64,000 nucleotides of DNA from Oscillospiraceae bacterium (GCA_025757845.1 CP107211.1:1240001-1304000); one strand, 5' to 3'. Shown: positions 23,776-32,698, counted from the stretch's first letter. Notes: generated by a model from the letters alone, not told the origin. Made by a program: numbers and translations.

Positions 23776-25239
23776 ATGAAGAACCTGAATGCCTGTCTGG
23801 CAAGCCTGAACCTTGGCCTGCCGGACGATGTGCGCCGTCTGAAGGAGGCGGGCTATTACACCGAGGCCATTGCCCGCATCGACGCATATCTTGCGGAGGA
23901 CTGGACAAAAACGCAGAACCAGCCGGTGCAGCCCGGCGGCCCTCTGCCGGAAAACCCCACGCCCCACGGGGTGGACGCCATGCGGGATGCACTGCTGGCC
24001 CAGCGGGAGATCCTGCGCCGTCTGCCGCTGGATTACACGGTGCCCGAAGCGCAGGCGCTGGAACTGCTGCAGGACCTTGTGCGGGACTTTACCCCGGAGG
24101 AATTCCGGGCACTGGACCACGCCGGGGCCATGGACTGGCGGTTCGTGGAAGGGGAGAAGCGGTACATCCGCTCCTTTGCCGAGACCCTGTTGGCCACCCA
24201 CCCGGAGCTGGCAGCCCGGCAGATCGACCCGCCCCAGCAGCACCCCAGCTGGGAGCGGTATGAGCCGGAGCACGAGCAGATGGTGCGCACCGGCGCAGTC
24301 AGCGCGGACATCACGCTGGAAACCAGCATCGGCATGAGCGACGAAGCCTTTGCCGCAGCCCTTGCGGCCGCAAAGCAGCAGGGGCGCAGCACCGTGCACG
24401 TCCGGGTGTGGCTGCCGCTCCCGGCGGCCTGCCCGGCACAGAGCAATATCACGCTGGATTCCTTCACCGAGCCGCCGACCCACATTGCACCGGAAGATGC
24501 CGCCCAGCGCACGGCGTACTGGGAGGCCGACCTTGCCGAGAACCGGCCCTTTGGCGCGGTGTACAGTTACCGTACCACTGCCCGCTATGCCGACCCGCTG
24601 CACATGCAGGCGGACCCCGTGCAGCCGGATTTTGACACGCAGGAGGAGCTGCCGCATCTGGAGTTCACGCCCTATCTGCGGGCACTGGCGGCCCAGCTCA
24701 CCCAGGGGCTCACCGACCCGGTGCAGAAGGCAAAGCGCATCTACGACTATGTGACCCTCAACACCCACTACCACTACCAGCCGCCCTACTTCGTGCAGGA
24801 AAACATCACCGACGGCTGTGTCCACAACCGCCGGGGCGACTGCGGCATCATGGCCTCCACATTCATCGTGCTGTGCCGCCTGGCCGGCATCCCGGCCCAG
24901 TGGCAGAGCGGCCTTGTGGTGCGGCGGGAGATGGTGGGCTGCCACGACTGGGCCGCGTTCTACATCGCGCCCCACGGCTGGATGTACGCCGACTGCTCGG
25001 CCGGTGCCTCCATGGCCCGTGCCGGGAACGAGAAGATGCGCCTGCACTACTTCGGCAACCTGGACACCGGGCGCATGGTGGCCAACCGTGCCCTCTGCGC
25101 ACCCTTTGACCCGCCCATGTGCTCCTTCCGCGCCGACCCCTGTGACAATCAGGTGGGCGAGGTGGAAGCCGACGGTGTGGGCCTGTACGGCGAGCAGCTG
25201 CAGTGGAGCCAGACGCTGCGCCGCTACGAGACACTGTAA
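23776..25239 (+). CDS. Transglutaminase-like cysteine protease family protein
   Basis: The 487-residue protein lacks a signal peptide. A helical N-terminal half (1-170) precedes a beta-rich segment and a C-terminal transglutaminase core with catalytic triad Cys356 (RRGDCGIMAS), His390 (CHDWAAFY) and Asp406 (YADCSAG). Such enzymes are mostly peptidases or amidases rather than cross-linkers. It follows the second hydrolase by 27 bp. Function is not recognised beyond the fold. Confidence 0.82.
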   Translation: MKNLNACLASLNLGLPDDVRRLKEAGYYTEAIARIDAYLAEDWTKTQNQPVQPGGPLPENPTPHGVDAMRDALLAQREILRRLPLDYTVPEAQALELLQDLVRDFTPEEFRALDHAGAMDWRFVEGEKRYIRSFAETLLATHPELAARQIDPPQQHPSWERYEPEHEQMVRTGAVSADITLETSIGMSDEAFAAALAAAKQQGRSTVHVRVWLPLPAACPAQSNITLDSFTEPPTHIAPEDAAQRTAYWEADLAENRPFGAVYSYRTTARYADPLHMQADPVQPDFDTQEELPHLEFTPYLRALAAQLTQGLTDPVQKAKRIYDYVTLNTHYHYQPPYFVQENITDGCVHNRRGDCGIMASTFIVLCRLAGIPAQWQSGLVVRREMVGCHDWAAFYIAPHGWMYADCSAGASMARAGNEKMRLHYFGNLDTGRMVANRALCAPFDPPMCSFRADPCDNQVGEVEADGVGLYGEQLQWSQTLRRYETL

Positions 25240-25304
25240 AAAGCAAAAGGTCCGGGCTTTGCATCTGCACGGCCCGGATCTTGGATTTTATAAGGAGACA
25301 TCCC

Positions 25305-26642
25305 ATGGAATTTCTTTCGCTTTTGTATACGGTTCTGCTGGTGGCCATCTGCCTGCAGCAGGCACTGCTGCTGTACCGATCCGGAAAACCGGCACCCCGG
25401 CAGGACGACGAAGCCCTCAAGGAGTGGGTGCGTCAGCAGCTGGACGCCCAGTCAAAGCTCTTTGCCCAGAAGCAGGCCGAGCTGGCCCGGCAGAACTACG
25501 ACGCCATGCGCGGCATCAGCGAAACGCTGCAGACCGCCGTGCAGGGTATGAGCAGCACCCTGAATGCCGGGCAGGCCGCGCAGCAGCAGACCATGGAACA
25601 GCGCCTGCAGGGGCTGGAAGCTTCCAACGCTCGCAAGCTGGAAGAAATGCGCAAAACGCTGGCCGAAAGCATGGCCGCCTTGCAGGCACAGAATGCCCAG
25701 AAGCTGGACGAGATCCGCTGCACGGTGGACGAGCAGCTGCAGGATGCCCTGCAGAAGCGGGTGACCGAGAGCTTCAAGGCGGTCAACGCCCAGCTGGAAC
25801 AGGTGTACAAGGGCCTGGGTGAGATGCAGAGCCTTGCCGCCGATGTGGGCGGCCTGAAACAGGTGCTGTCGGGCGTCAAGACCCGCGGCATCCTGGGCGA
25901 GATCCAGCTGGGAGCCATTCTGGAAGAAATTCTGGCCCCAGAGCAGTACGACACCAATGTGGCCACCATCCCCGGCAGCACCCAGCGGGTGGAGTACGCT
26001 ATCAAAATGCCGGGTGCCGACGGCGGCAGCGTCTGGCTGCCGATCGACTCCAAGTTCCCCGGTGATACCTACGCCCACCTGCAGGATGCGCAGGCATCCG
26101 GCGATGCGCAGGCTGTGGAAAACGCCCGCCATGCACTGGAACTGGTGCTGCGCAGCGAGGCCAAGGACATCCGCGAAAAGTATGTGGAGCCGCCGTATAC
26201 CACAGCCTTCGGCATCCTGTTTCTGCCCTTCGAGGGCCTGTACGCCGAGGTGGTGAATGCGGGCCTGCTGGAGGTGCTGCAGCGGGACTATCAGGTGAAC
26301 GTGGCCGGCCCCAGCACCATGGCGGCCCTGCTCAACAGCCTGCAGATGGGCTTCAAGACCCTTGCCATCCAGAAACGTTCGGGCGAGGTGTGGCAGCTGC
26401 TGGGTGCCGTCAAGACTGAGTTCGACAAGTTCGGGCAGGGGCTTTCCAAGCTGCAGCAGCGTCTGCGCCAGACCGACGAAGAGCTGGACAACCTTATCGG
26501 CGTGCGCAGCCGTGCCATCAGCCGCAAATTGCGGGCCGTACAGACGATGGACGACGCCAGCGCTGCGGCCCTGCTGGAGCTGGACACCGAGCCGGGCCGC
26601 CCCGTGTCTGCCCGCCTGCCGGAAAGCAGGGGCGATGAATAA
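25305..26642 (+). CDS. rmuC: DNA recombination protein RmuC
   Basis: The 445-residue protein has one N-terminal membrane helix (residues 1-25), a long coiled coil (about 40-200, rich in Gln/Ala/Glu) and the RmuC nuclease-fold domain (about 200-400: KTRGILGEIQLGAILEEIL, WLPIDSKFPGDTY). RmuC limits rearrangements at inverted repeats. The start at 25305 follows TAAGGAGA and gives the usual membrane anchor; the frame is open further upstream. The 3' end lies 40 bp ahead of the fprA promoter. Confidence 0.93.
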   Translation: MEFLSLLYTVLLVAICLQQALLLYRSGKPAPRQDDEALKEWVRQQLDAQSKLFAQKQAELARQNYDAMRGISETLQTAVQGMSSTLNAGQAAQQQTMEQRLQGLEASNARKLEEMRKTLAESMAALQAQNAQKLDEIRCTVDEQLQDALQKRVTESFKAVNAQLEQVYKGLGEMQSLAADVGGLKQVLSGVKTRGILGEIQLGAILEEILAPEQYDTNVATIPGSTQRVEYAIKMPGADGGSVWLPIDSKFPGDTYAHLQDAQASGDAQAVENARHALELVLRSEAKDIREKYVEPPYTTAFGILFLPFEGLYAEVVNAGLLEVLQRDYQVNVAGPSTMAALLNSLQMGFKTLAIQKRSGEVWQLLGAVKTEFDKFGQGLSKLQQRLRQTDEELDNLIGVRSRAISRKLRAVQTMDDASAAALLELDTEPGRPVSARLPESRGDE

Positions 26643-26681
26643 CGGTTGTGGTCAGGGGGCAGGAAAAGCCGCAGATTCCTC

Positions 26682-26710
26682 TTGCTAAATTTCTGACAAT
26701 GTGCTATACT
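26682..26710 (+). promoter_or_regulatory. Promoter of fprA
   Basis: TTGCTA (26682-26687), 17 bp, TATACT (26705-26710), with a leader of about 60 nt. Confidence 0.75.
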
Positions 26711-26779
26711 AGGAATTGTTCTTAAGAAAAATCGGCCGCTTTTTGCGGCACAGCATAAAAATAAAGGAGCATGGGATTT

Positions 26780-27961
26780 ATGAGCGTACAGAAGATCAGC
26801 AATGCCATTCTGGGCGTGGGGGTGGACGATACCACCATCGACCTGTTTGAAAGTCAGTACCCGGTGCCCACCGGCGTCAGCTACAACTCCTATGTCATTC
26901 TGGATGAAAAGGTCGCCATTCTGGATACGGTGGACAACCGTGCCACGGATGCCTGGCTGGCAAACCTCACCGAAGCGCTGGGCGACCGCATGCCGGAATA
27001 TCTGGTGGTCTCCCACATGGAGCCGGACCATGGTGCCAACATTGCCCGACTGGCCGCTAAGTACCCGGACATGAAGGTGGTGGGCAACGCCAAGACCTTT
27101 GTGTATATGGAGCAGTTCTTCGGCCCGGATGCCGTGGCCAAGGAGCGCCGTGTGGTGGTGAAGGACGGCGAGAGCTTGTCTCTGGGGAGCCACACCCTCA
27201 CCTTTGTGTTTGCACCCATGGTGCACTGGCCGGAGGTCATGGTCAGTTATGAGAGCAGCGAAAAGGTGCTGTTCTCCGCCGACGGTTTCGGCCGCTTCGG
27301 GGCGGTGGCAAAGTTTGACGAAAAGGCCGACTGGGCCAGCGAAGCCCGCCGGTATTACCTGAACATCGTGGGCAAGTACGGCCCGCAGGTGCAGGCACTG
27401 CTCAAAAAGGCAGCCGCACTGGATATTGCCACCATCTGCCCGCTGCACGGCCCGGTGCTCACCGGGGACCTGGGCAAGTATCTGGCCTATTATGATACCT
27501 GGTCCAGCTACAAGCCGGAGGAGCCGGAAAAGATCCTTGTGGCCAGTGCTTCCATCCACGGCCATACCCGCGCCGCGGCCCACACCATGGCCGAAAAGCT
27601 GCGTGCCAAGGGCGCAAAGGTGGTGGAGATGGACCTGACCCGTACCGATGTGTCCTACGCCGTCACCGAGGCATTCCGCTGCGGAAAGATCGTTCTGGCC
27701 TGCGCCACCTATGACGGCTTCCTCTTCCCGCCGATGGAGTCCCTGCTGACCCATCTCAAGACCAAGGCATTCCAGAACCGTACCGTCGGCCTGATGGAGA
27801 ACGGCACCTGGGCTCCCATGGCTGCCAAACTCATGCGTGCCGAGCTGGAAGGCATGAAGAACATCACGGTCTGCGAGAACGTGGTCACCATCCGCTCTGC
27901 TGCCAATGTTGCCGCGGAAGCCCAGATGGACGCTCTGGCCGACGAGATCGTGGCAAAATAA
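26780..27961 (+). CDS. fprA: FprA-family A-type flavodiiron protein
   Basis: The 393-residue protein reduces O2 to water or NO to N2O in anaerobes. The N-terminal metallo-beta-lactamase domain (1 to about 245) carries the di-iron ligands in SHMEPDHGAN and CPLHGPVLTG; the C-terminal flavodoxin domain (about 252-393) begins KILVASASIHGHTRAAA and binds FMN. ATG at 26780 is favoured because AAAGGAG lies 10 nt upstream; an ATG at 26771 is too close to it. Monocistronic with own promoter and terminator. Role in oxygen defence fits an oxygen-sensitive gut anaerobe. Confidence 0.94.
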   Translation: MSVQKISNAILGVGVDDTTIDLFESQYPVPTGVSYNSYVILDEKVAILDTVDNRATDAWLANLTEALGDRMPEYLVVSHMEPDHGANIARLAAKYPDMKVVGNAKTFVYMEQFFGPDAVAKERRVVVKDGESLSLGSHTLTFVFAPMVHWPEVMVSYESSEKVLFSADGFGRFGAVAKFDEKADWASEARRYYLNIVGKYGPQVQALLKKAAALDIATICPLHGPVLTGDLGKYLAYYDTWSSYKPEEPEKILVASASIHGHTRAAAHTMAEKLRAKGAKVVEMDLTRTDVSYAVTEAFRCGKIVLACATYDGFLFPPMESLLTHLKTKAFQNRTVGLMENGTWAPMAAKLMRAELEGMKNITVCENVVTIRSAANVAAEAQMDALADEIVAK

Positions 27962-27994
27962 GCCCCTAAATCGCGTAAAATCAGAAAAGACAAG

Positions 27995-28046
27995 CTGCCC
28001 GCATACCGGATGTGACAAGATCACACGGTATGCGGGCAGTTTTTTA
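27995..28046 (+). terminator. Terminator of fprA
   Basis: A 14-bp stem (27995-28008 with 28026-28039) is followed by TTTTTTT. Confidence 0.92.
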
Positions 28047-28104
28047 TCGGGGTGCAGGACTGCAGCGAGAGGACGGAAAGAGCGCTATGGAATAGAAAAA
28101 GTAA

Positions 28105-29022
28105 TTATTTGATCTGTGCCAGCACCGCAGCAATGTCACCGTCAAAAAGCAGTGACTGCTTGGCGATCTCATTCGGACAGACGGCCTCGCCCTTGTTGAT
28201 GCAGACGTAGGTGGCATTGGGGTTCCTGGCTGTCATCCGCCAGAAAGGATACTTGATAATGACCGGCGTATTATAGCCAACGCCTAACTCTAAGAACAAA
28301 ATCTTCTGTCCCTCGTGGCGGCGCAGAAATTCGCTGTACCGCTCGGCGGCGGCGTGCCAGCCGGCATCCTCTACAAAGCTGTCATCACTGCGCAGGTTCA
28401 TCGTGAGCAGCTTGCCGCAGTGCGGGCAGTGGGGGACAAGCTCGGACGGAACAGAAGTTTTCAGGATGGTATTCTCCGGTACGGTCAGCTGACCATCCGG
28501 TGCGAGGACATACCCCTGTGCTTCCACCATCTGCCGGATGAGTGCCTCATTGTCGAAAGTCTCCGGACAGCATGGTTCACTGCACTGGAACAGGCCGTAA
28601 TCGCCCTGCGTGTAGAACAACCGCTTTTTGTCGAACTCTGCTTTCTGGAAGCAGTGGTCCACATTGGTGGTGATTACAAAGTGATCCTTATCCTGCACCA
28701 GCCGGAGCAGCGTGTCGTATACAGGCTTCGGGGCGTTCTGATAGCGGTTGATATAAATGTACCGGCTCCAGTACGCCCAGTATTCCTCCATGGTGGAGTA
28801 GGGGTAGAACCCGCCGGAATACATATCCGTAAAGCCGTATTTGCTGGCAAAATCGGAGAAATATGTTCGGAATCGTTCCCCGGCGTAGGTGAACCCGGCG
28901 GAGGTGGACAGCCCGGCTCCTGCGCCGATGATGACGGCATCAGCCTCGTGCAGGGCCTTTTTGAGCTGCTCAGGCTGTGAGCAGTCGGGTGTAGATTTCC
29001 TTGTCCAAATCTTTGAAAACAT
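28105..29022 (-). CDS. SirTM-type (class M) sirtuin, ADP-ribosyltransferase
   Basis: The 305-residue protein has a sirtuin NAD fold: AVIIGAGAGLSTSAGF near the N terminus, VITTNVDHCF in the centre, and zinc-binding cysteines in CSEPCC and CPHCGK. The canonical His-containing deacetylase motif is absent, which suits SirTM enzymes that ADP-ribosylate lipoylated proteins. It overlaps the zinc-macrodomain gene by 53 bp and has ribosome site AAAGGTGA within it, as in the macrodomain-SirTM operons described in Staphylococcus and Streptococcus. GcvH-L and LplA2, the usual partners, are not in this window, so the target is unknown here. Confidence 0.87.
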   Translation of the reverse strand: MFSKIWTRKSTPDCSQPEQLKKALHEADAVIIGAGAGLSTSAGFTYAGERFRTYFSDFASKYGFTDMYSGGFYPYSTMEEYWAYWSRYIYINRYQNAPKPVYDTLLRLVQDKDHFVITTNVDHCFQKAEFDKKRLFYTQGDYGLFQCSEPCCPETFDNEALIRQMVEAQGYVLAPDGQLTVPENTILKTSVPSELVPHCPHCGKLLTMNLRSDDSFVEDAGWHAAAERYSEFLRRHEGQKILFLELGVGYNTPVIIKYPFWRMTARNPNATYVCINKGEAVCPNEIAKQSLLFDGDIAAVLAQIK

Positions 29023-29758
29023 TGAAGATCACCTTTTTGATGGTTGTGGGTGTTTGCAGGAACTCCTTCACAGTCTGTACGGCAATTTCTGCCGCATCCT
29101 CATTTGGGAAACAGAACACGCCGGTGGAGATGCAGCAGAATGCGATGCTTTCCAGCCCGGCTTCTGCGGCCTTCGTCAGGCAGGCGCGGTAGCAGGAGGC
29201 CAGCAGAGCGCGGTCCCGTGCGGTGACGCGCCCGGTCACGATGGGCCCCACCGTGTGCAGGACATACCGGCAGGGCAGGTTGAAGGCCGGGGTGAGTTTG
29301 GCCTGCCCGGTGGGCTCCTCGTGGCCCTGCTTCGCCATCAGGCGGGCACAGGCGCTGCGCAGCTGTACCCCGGCAAAGGTATGGATGCAGTTGTCGATGC
29401 AGCGGTGGCCGGGCACATAGCAGCCGGTCATGCCGCTGTTAGCGGCGTTGACGATAGCGTCGCACTGCAGCGTGGTGATGTCGCCCTGCCACAGGTAAAG
29501 GGCAGCTTCCCCGCAGCGGGCGGCGGGGGTCAGGCTTTCAAGGACGGTAACGCCCTTCTGGGCAAGCTCGGCGCGCAGGTATTCGTCCTGCACCTGCAAA
29601 AACTCCGGGCTGGCATCCCGGGGCGGGCGCACATTGAGCAGTGCGCGCAGCAGCTGCTTCTGCCCGGCGGCATCGTCCGGGACGGCCAGTTGCCGGTATT
29701 CGGGGGCTTCTGCCAGCAGGCGGCTGAGCAAAAAACGGCGGCGTTCGGTCTGGGTCAT
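28970..29758 (-). CDS. Zinc-dependent macrodomain ADP-ribose hydrolase
   Basis: The 262-residue protein has a helical N-terminal part (1-80) and a macrodomain (about 85-262). Key sites are GDIT (92-95), NAAN (104-107) and the zinc motif Cys113-x4-His118-x-Cys120 in GCYVPGHRCIDN, followed by HTVGPIV and ISTGVF. Zn-macrodomains remove ADP-ribose added by SirTM. The start at 29758 follows AAAGGAGG. It is encoded upstream of, and overlapping, the SirTM gene; a PNPOx-like gene lies 79 bp further upstream on the same strand. Confidence 0.92.
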   Translation of the reverse strand: MTQTERRRFLLSRLLAEAPEYRQLAVPDDAAGQKQLLRALLNVRPPRDASPEFLQVQDEYLRAELAQKGVTVLESLTPAARCGEAALYLWQGDITTLQCDAIVNAANSGMTGCYVPGHRCIDNCIHTFAGVQLRSACARLMAKQGHEEPTGQAKLTPAFNLPCRYVLHTVGPIVTGRVTARDRALLASCYRACLTKAAEAGLESIAFCCISTGVFCFPNEDAAEIAVQTVKEFLQTPTTIKKVIFNVFKDLDKEIYTRLLTA

Positions 29759-29837
29759 AGAAAGACCTCCTTTGCGGTACCAAACGGCAAAACGCCCTGA
29801 AAACAGCGTTTCCAAGGCGATCTGCACGAAACGGGAA

Positions 29838-30239
29838 TCAGAACTCGTAGGGAGGGTTGCCGGAGAAGTCGGCGATGGCGCCGTGAGCATCCTCCAGATA
29901 GAACACCTCAAAGATGGGGTTGGTGGCTTCGCCGTACTGGCCCTTCACGATGGGGTTGGCGATGCACATCTCCTTGGCAGCCATGTTGTTTTCAAACACG
30001 GCCTTTCCGTGCAGGCGGACCCAGGCGTACTCCGGGCTGGACACCGAGATCTCGGTGTAGGGGTTGGCCTGCAGATCCTTGTATACGTCCTTCTGGTTGT
30101 TGGTGCAGAACCACAGCTTGCCGTCCAGCTCACCGGCGAACATGAAGGGACGGCACTTGGCCTTGCCGTCACGGCCGACGGTAGCCAGATACTGCACGGG
30201 GTTGGCATTCAGGAATTCAACGACTTTGTTCAGAGACAT
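29838..30239 (-). CDS. Pyridoxamine 5'-phosphate oxidase-like flavin protein
   Basis: The 133-residue split-barrel protein matches PNPOx-like small flavoproteins (VQYLATVGRDGKAKCRPFMF, KDVYKDLQANPYTEISV). These bind FMN, heme or F420 and rarely have known substrates. Its start has GGAGGTACC. A minus-strand promoter TTTACG-17 bp-TATCAT near 30308-30336 and a GGTAAC palindrome just upstream (30350-30366) face the divergent HxlR gene, which probably regulates it. Confidence 0.88.
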   Translation of the reverse strand: MSLNKVVEFLNANPVQYLATVGRDGKAKCRPFMFAGELDGKLWFCTNNQKDVYKDLQANPYTEISVSSPEYAWVRLHGKAVFENNMAAKEMCIANPIVKGQYGEATNPIFEVFYLEDAHGAIADFSGNPPYEF

Positions 30240-30349
30240 GGTTTGGTACCTCCAGGATTATTGCATTGGGTGTGCGGGGCATCTCGGCGTGCCCCGGCTG
30301 ACGAGGCTATGATACACCCCTTTTTGCCCGGCGTAAAGTACGCACAATG

Positions 30350-30366
30350 CGGTAACTTGGTTACCG
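30350..30366. promoter_or_regulatory. GGTAAC palindrome, candidate HxlR operator
   Basis: CGGTAAC-TTG-GTTACCG has perfect 7-bp arms. It sits just upstream of the predicted PNPOx-like promoter and between divergent genes, one of which encodes an HxlR regulator. Confidence 0.5.
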
Positions 30367-30483
30367 GCGGGTGACTTTTGACCGGTTGCGATTCGGAAAC
30401 TTTTGCGGTGAATCGCTGATTTCTCGCAATTTGGACTGCAAAAAATTTTTTGAGCCGGATGTGCGGGGGTGTCCGGCCCCTGC

Positions 30484-30513
30484 TTGACAAGTACCGCGTC
30501 TGTGCCGTAAAAT
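30484..30513 (+). promoter_or_regulatory. Promoter of the HxlR gene
   Basis: TTGACA (30484-30489), 18 bp, TAAAAT (30508-30513). Confidence 0.7.
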
Positions 30514-30555
30514 AGAAAAAACGGCCCGCGAGGGGCCGGAGGGGAGAAACGACAG

Positions 30556-30882
30556 ATGTGTACCAAAAAGGAACTGCCGGCCTGCCCGGTGGAAACCACC
30601 CTCACCATGATCAGTAACAAATGGAAGGTGCTGATCCTGCGGGACCTGCTCACCGGCACCAAGCGTTTCGGCGAGCTGAAAAAGTCGCTGACCGGCGTGA
30701 GCCAGAAGGTGCTCACCTCCCAGCTGCGGGAGATGGAGGAAAACGGTCTGGTGGAGCGCAAGGCCTACCCGGAGGTGCCGCCCCGGGTGGAGTACAGCCT
30801 GACCCCGCTGGGCCGGAGCCTGCAGCCCATCATGGATGCCATGCGGGTGTGGGGCGAACAGTACAAACAACAGAATGCGTGA
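30556..30882 (+). CDS. HxlR-family winged-helix regulator
   Basis: The 108-residue protein matches HxlR regulators: CPVETTLTMISNKWKVLILR at the N terminus with a conserved Cys (Cys10), then GVSQKVLTSQLREMEENGLV and PRVEYSLTPLG. Members often sense electrophiles or redox state through the N-terminal cysteine. It is divergent from the PNPOx-like gene and is followed by a terminator, so it is monocistronic. Confidence 0.92.
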   Translation: MCTKKELPACPVETTLTMISNKWKVLILRDLLTGTKRFGELKKSLTGVSQKVLTSQLREMEENGLVERKAYPEVPPRVEYSLTPLGRSLQPIMDAMRVWGEQYKQQNA

Positions 30883-30887
30883 CTGCG

Positions 30888-30930
30888 CGCCGGGCAGCTG
30901 CCGTACCTGCGGCAGCACCCGGCATTTTTT
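30888..30930 (+). terminator. Terminator of the HxlR gene
   Basis: GCCGGG-CA-GCTGCCG pairs with GCGGCAGC-A-CCCGGC, then ATTTTTT. Confidence 0.85.
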
Positions 30931-30951
30931 GCAAAAAGGAGAAACTGCACC

Positions 30952-31641
30952 ATGGAGCGGATCTTACTGCTGGAGGATGACAAAAGTCTGGTCACCGGGC
31001 TGACCCTTGCACTGGGCCGGGCGGGTTATGCGCTGGACACGGCCCGTACCCTGGCCGAGGCCGGGCATCTGTGGCAGGCGGGCCGCTACGACCTGCTGAT
31101 GCTGGACGTGACCCTGCCGGACGGCACCGGCTTCGACTTCTGCCGGGAGGTGCGCCGCACTTCCGGGGTGCCCATCCTGTTTCTGACCGCGTCGGATGAG
31201 GAAATGGACATCATCACCGGGCTGGACCTGGGTGGTGACGATTACATCACCAAGCCCTTCAAGCTGGGGGTGCTGCTGAGTCGGGTGCACGCACTGCTGC
31301 GCCGGGCCGGAGGGTTCGGGGCACAGCAGGCCACCGAGCTGTGCTCCGGCGGCATCCGGGTAGATCTGCTGGCCGGCCGGGCCGAAAAGAACGGCGTTCC
31401 GCTGGAACTCACGGCAGCGGAGTACAAGCTGCTGTGCCTGTTTCTGCGCAGCCCGGGGCAGGTGCTGACCAAAGAGACCATTCTGAACGCCCTGTGGGAT
31501 TGCGAGGGCAATTATGTAGATACCAACACCCTCACGGTGTACATCCGGCGGCTGCGGCTCAAGGTGGAGGATGACCCCGGCAGCCCGCAGCGGCTGGTCA
31601 CGGTGCGGGGCATGGGCTACCGCTGGAACGGGGATGTGTGA
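30952..31641 (+). CDS. OmpR-family response regulator
   Basis: The 229-residue protein has a receiver domain (phospho-acceptor Asp52 in LLMLDVTLPDG, LTASDEE, TKPF) and an OmpR winged helix (EYKLLCLFLRSPGQVLTKE, YIRRLRLKVEDD, TVRGMGYRW). The kinase gene starts 1 bp after its stop, and an ABC transporter follows, the arrangement of antimicrobial-peptide or cell-envelope stress systems. The signal is unknown. Confidence 0.94.
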   Translation: MERILLLEDDKSLVTGLTLALGRAGYALDTARTLAEAGHLWQAGRYDLLMLDVTLPDGTGFDFCREVRRTSGVPILFLTASDEEMDIITGLDLGGDDYITKPFKLGVLLSRVHALLRRAGGFGAQQATELCSGGIRVDLLAGRAEKNGVPLELTAAEYKLLCLFLRSPGQVLTKETILNALWDCEGNYVDTNTLTVYIRRLRLKVEDDPGSPQRLVTVRGMGYRWNGDV

Positions 31642-31642
31642 G

Positions 31643-32698
31643 ATGAAATTTCTGGTGGAGGACGATGTCCGGCAGCTGTTTGCCCGGTTGTGCACCGGGC
31701 TGGCTGCGGCCCTGCTGGCGGCAGAATGCGCGTCGTGGGCACTGTGCCCGGCACTGTGCCTGCCGCTGCTGGGGCTGTTTTTGCTGTTGAGCGCCGGGAC
31801 GCTGAGCAGTGCCGCTGCTTATTTCGCCCGACGGCAGAAACGGCTGGAGGAAGCGGCTGCGCAGGTGCGTGCCCTGCTGGACGGGGATGCTACTGCCCGG
31901 CTGGACAGCGGCCGTGAAGGGCAGTTGTACCGGCTGTTCCATGAAGTGAATGAGATGGCGGCAGTGCTCAACGCCCATGCCGACCGGGAACAGCGGGAAA
32001 AGCAGTTTTTGAAGAACACCATGGCCGATATCTCTCACCAGCTCAAGACGCCGCTGGCCGCTCTGAATATCTACAACGGTCTGCTGCAGGCCGGAACGGA
32101 TGACGCAGAAAATGTGCGGGAGCTGGCCGAACTTTCCGAACAGGAGCTGGACCGGATGGAACAGCTGGTGCAAAGTCTGCTCAAGCTCACCCGGCTGGAT
32201 GCGGGGACTGTACAGCTGGAAAAAACGGAACAAGATCTGCAAGGTCTGCTGGAGCAGACTGCCCGGCTCTTTGCCTGCCGCGCCCGGCAGGAGCAAAAGC
32301 AGCTGGCCGTCACGGCAGAGCAGGGGGTGTGCCTGTGCTGTGACCGGGTGTGGATGCGCGAGGCCGTGGGCAACCTGATCAAGAATGCGCTGGACCACAC
32401 CCGCGCCGGGGACACCGTGACGGTGGAGGGCAGCCGCTTTGCCGACTTTGTGCGCATCCGGGTGGTGGACACCGGCACCGGCATCCACCCGGAGGACCTG
32501 CCCCATCTGTTCAAGCGGTTCTACCGCAGCCGCTTTGCGCAGGACACGCCGGGCATCGGGTTGGGGCTGCCGCTGGCGAAATCCATTGTGGAGGTCCACG
32601 GCGGCACACTGGAAGTGGAAAGTGAGCTGGGCCGGGGCACCGCCTTCACCATCCTGCTGCGGAACAGGCCCGCTCCGGCGATTCCTACAAAATTGTAG
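31643..32698 (+). CDS. Sensor histidine kinase
   Basis: The 351-residue membrane kinase has two helices close together near residues 15-60 with almost no external loop, then a HAMP-like linker, the DHp box MADISHQLKTPLA with His132, and an ATPase domain (NLIKNALDHT, DTGTGI, GIGLGLPLAKSIVE). Lack of an outer sensor domain suggests that the neighbouring ABC permease or the membrane itself supplies the signal, as in Bce-type systems. Start ATG at 31643 follows the regulator stop directly. Confidence 0.92.
   Translation: MKFLVEDDVRQLFARLCTGLAAALLAAECASWALCPALCLPLLGLFLLLSAGTLSSAAAYFARRQKRLEEAAAQVRALLDGDATARLDSGREGQLYRLFHEVNEMAAVLNAHADREQREKQFLKNTMADISHQLKTPLAALNIYNGLLQAGTDDAENVRELAELSEQELDRMEQLVQSLLKLTRLDAGTVQLEKTEQDLQGLLEQTARLFACRARQEQKQLAVTAEQGVCLCCDRVWMREAVGNLIKNALDHTRAGDTVTVEGSRFADFVRIRVVDTGTGIHPEDLPHLFKRFYRSRFAQDTPGIGLGLPLAKSIVEVHGGTLEVESELGRGTAFTILLRNRPAPAIPTKL

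Noticed and set aside
21547..25047. Very long open frame on the minus strand opposite the hydrolase and transglutaminase genes
   Set aside because: It is the antisense shadow of GC-rich codons in three supported plus-strand genes; it has low-complexity composition and no family motifs.
28105..29758. SirTM-macrodomain pair as a DarTG-type toxin-antitoxin system
   Set aside because: The macrodomain has the C-x4-H-x-C zinc motif and the partner is a sirtuin fold, not a DarT-type toxin.
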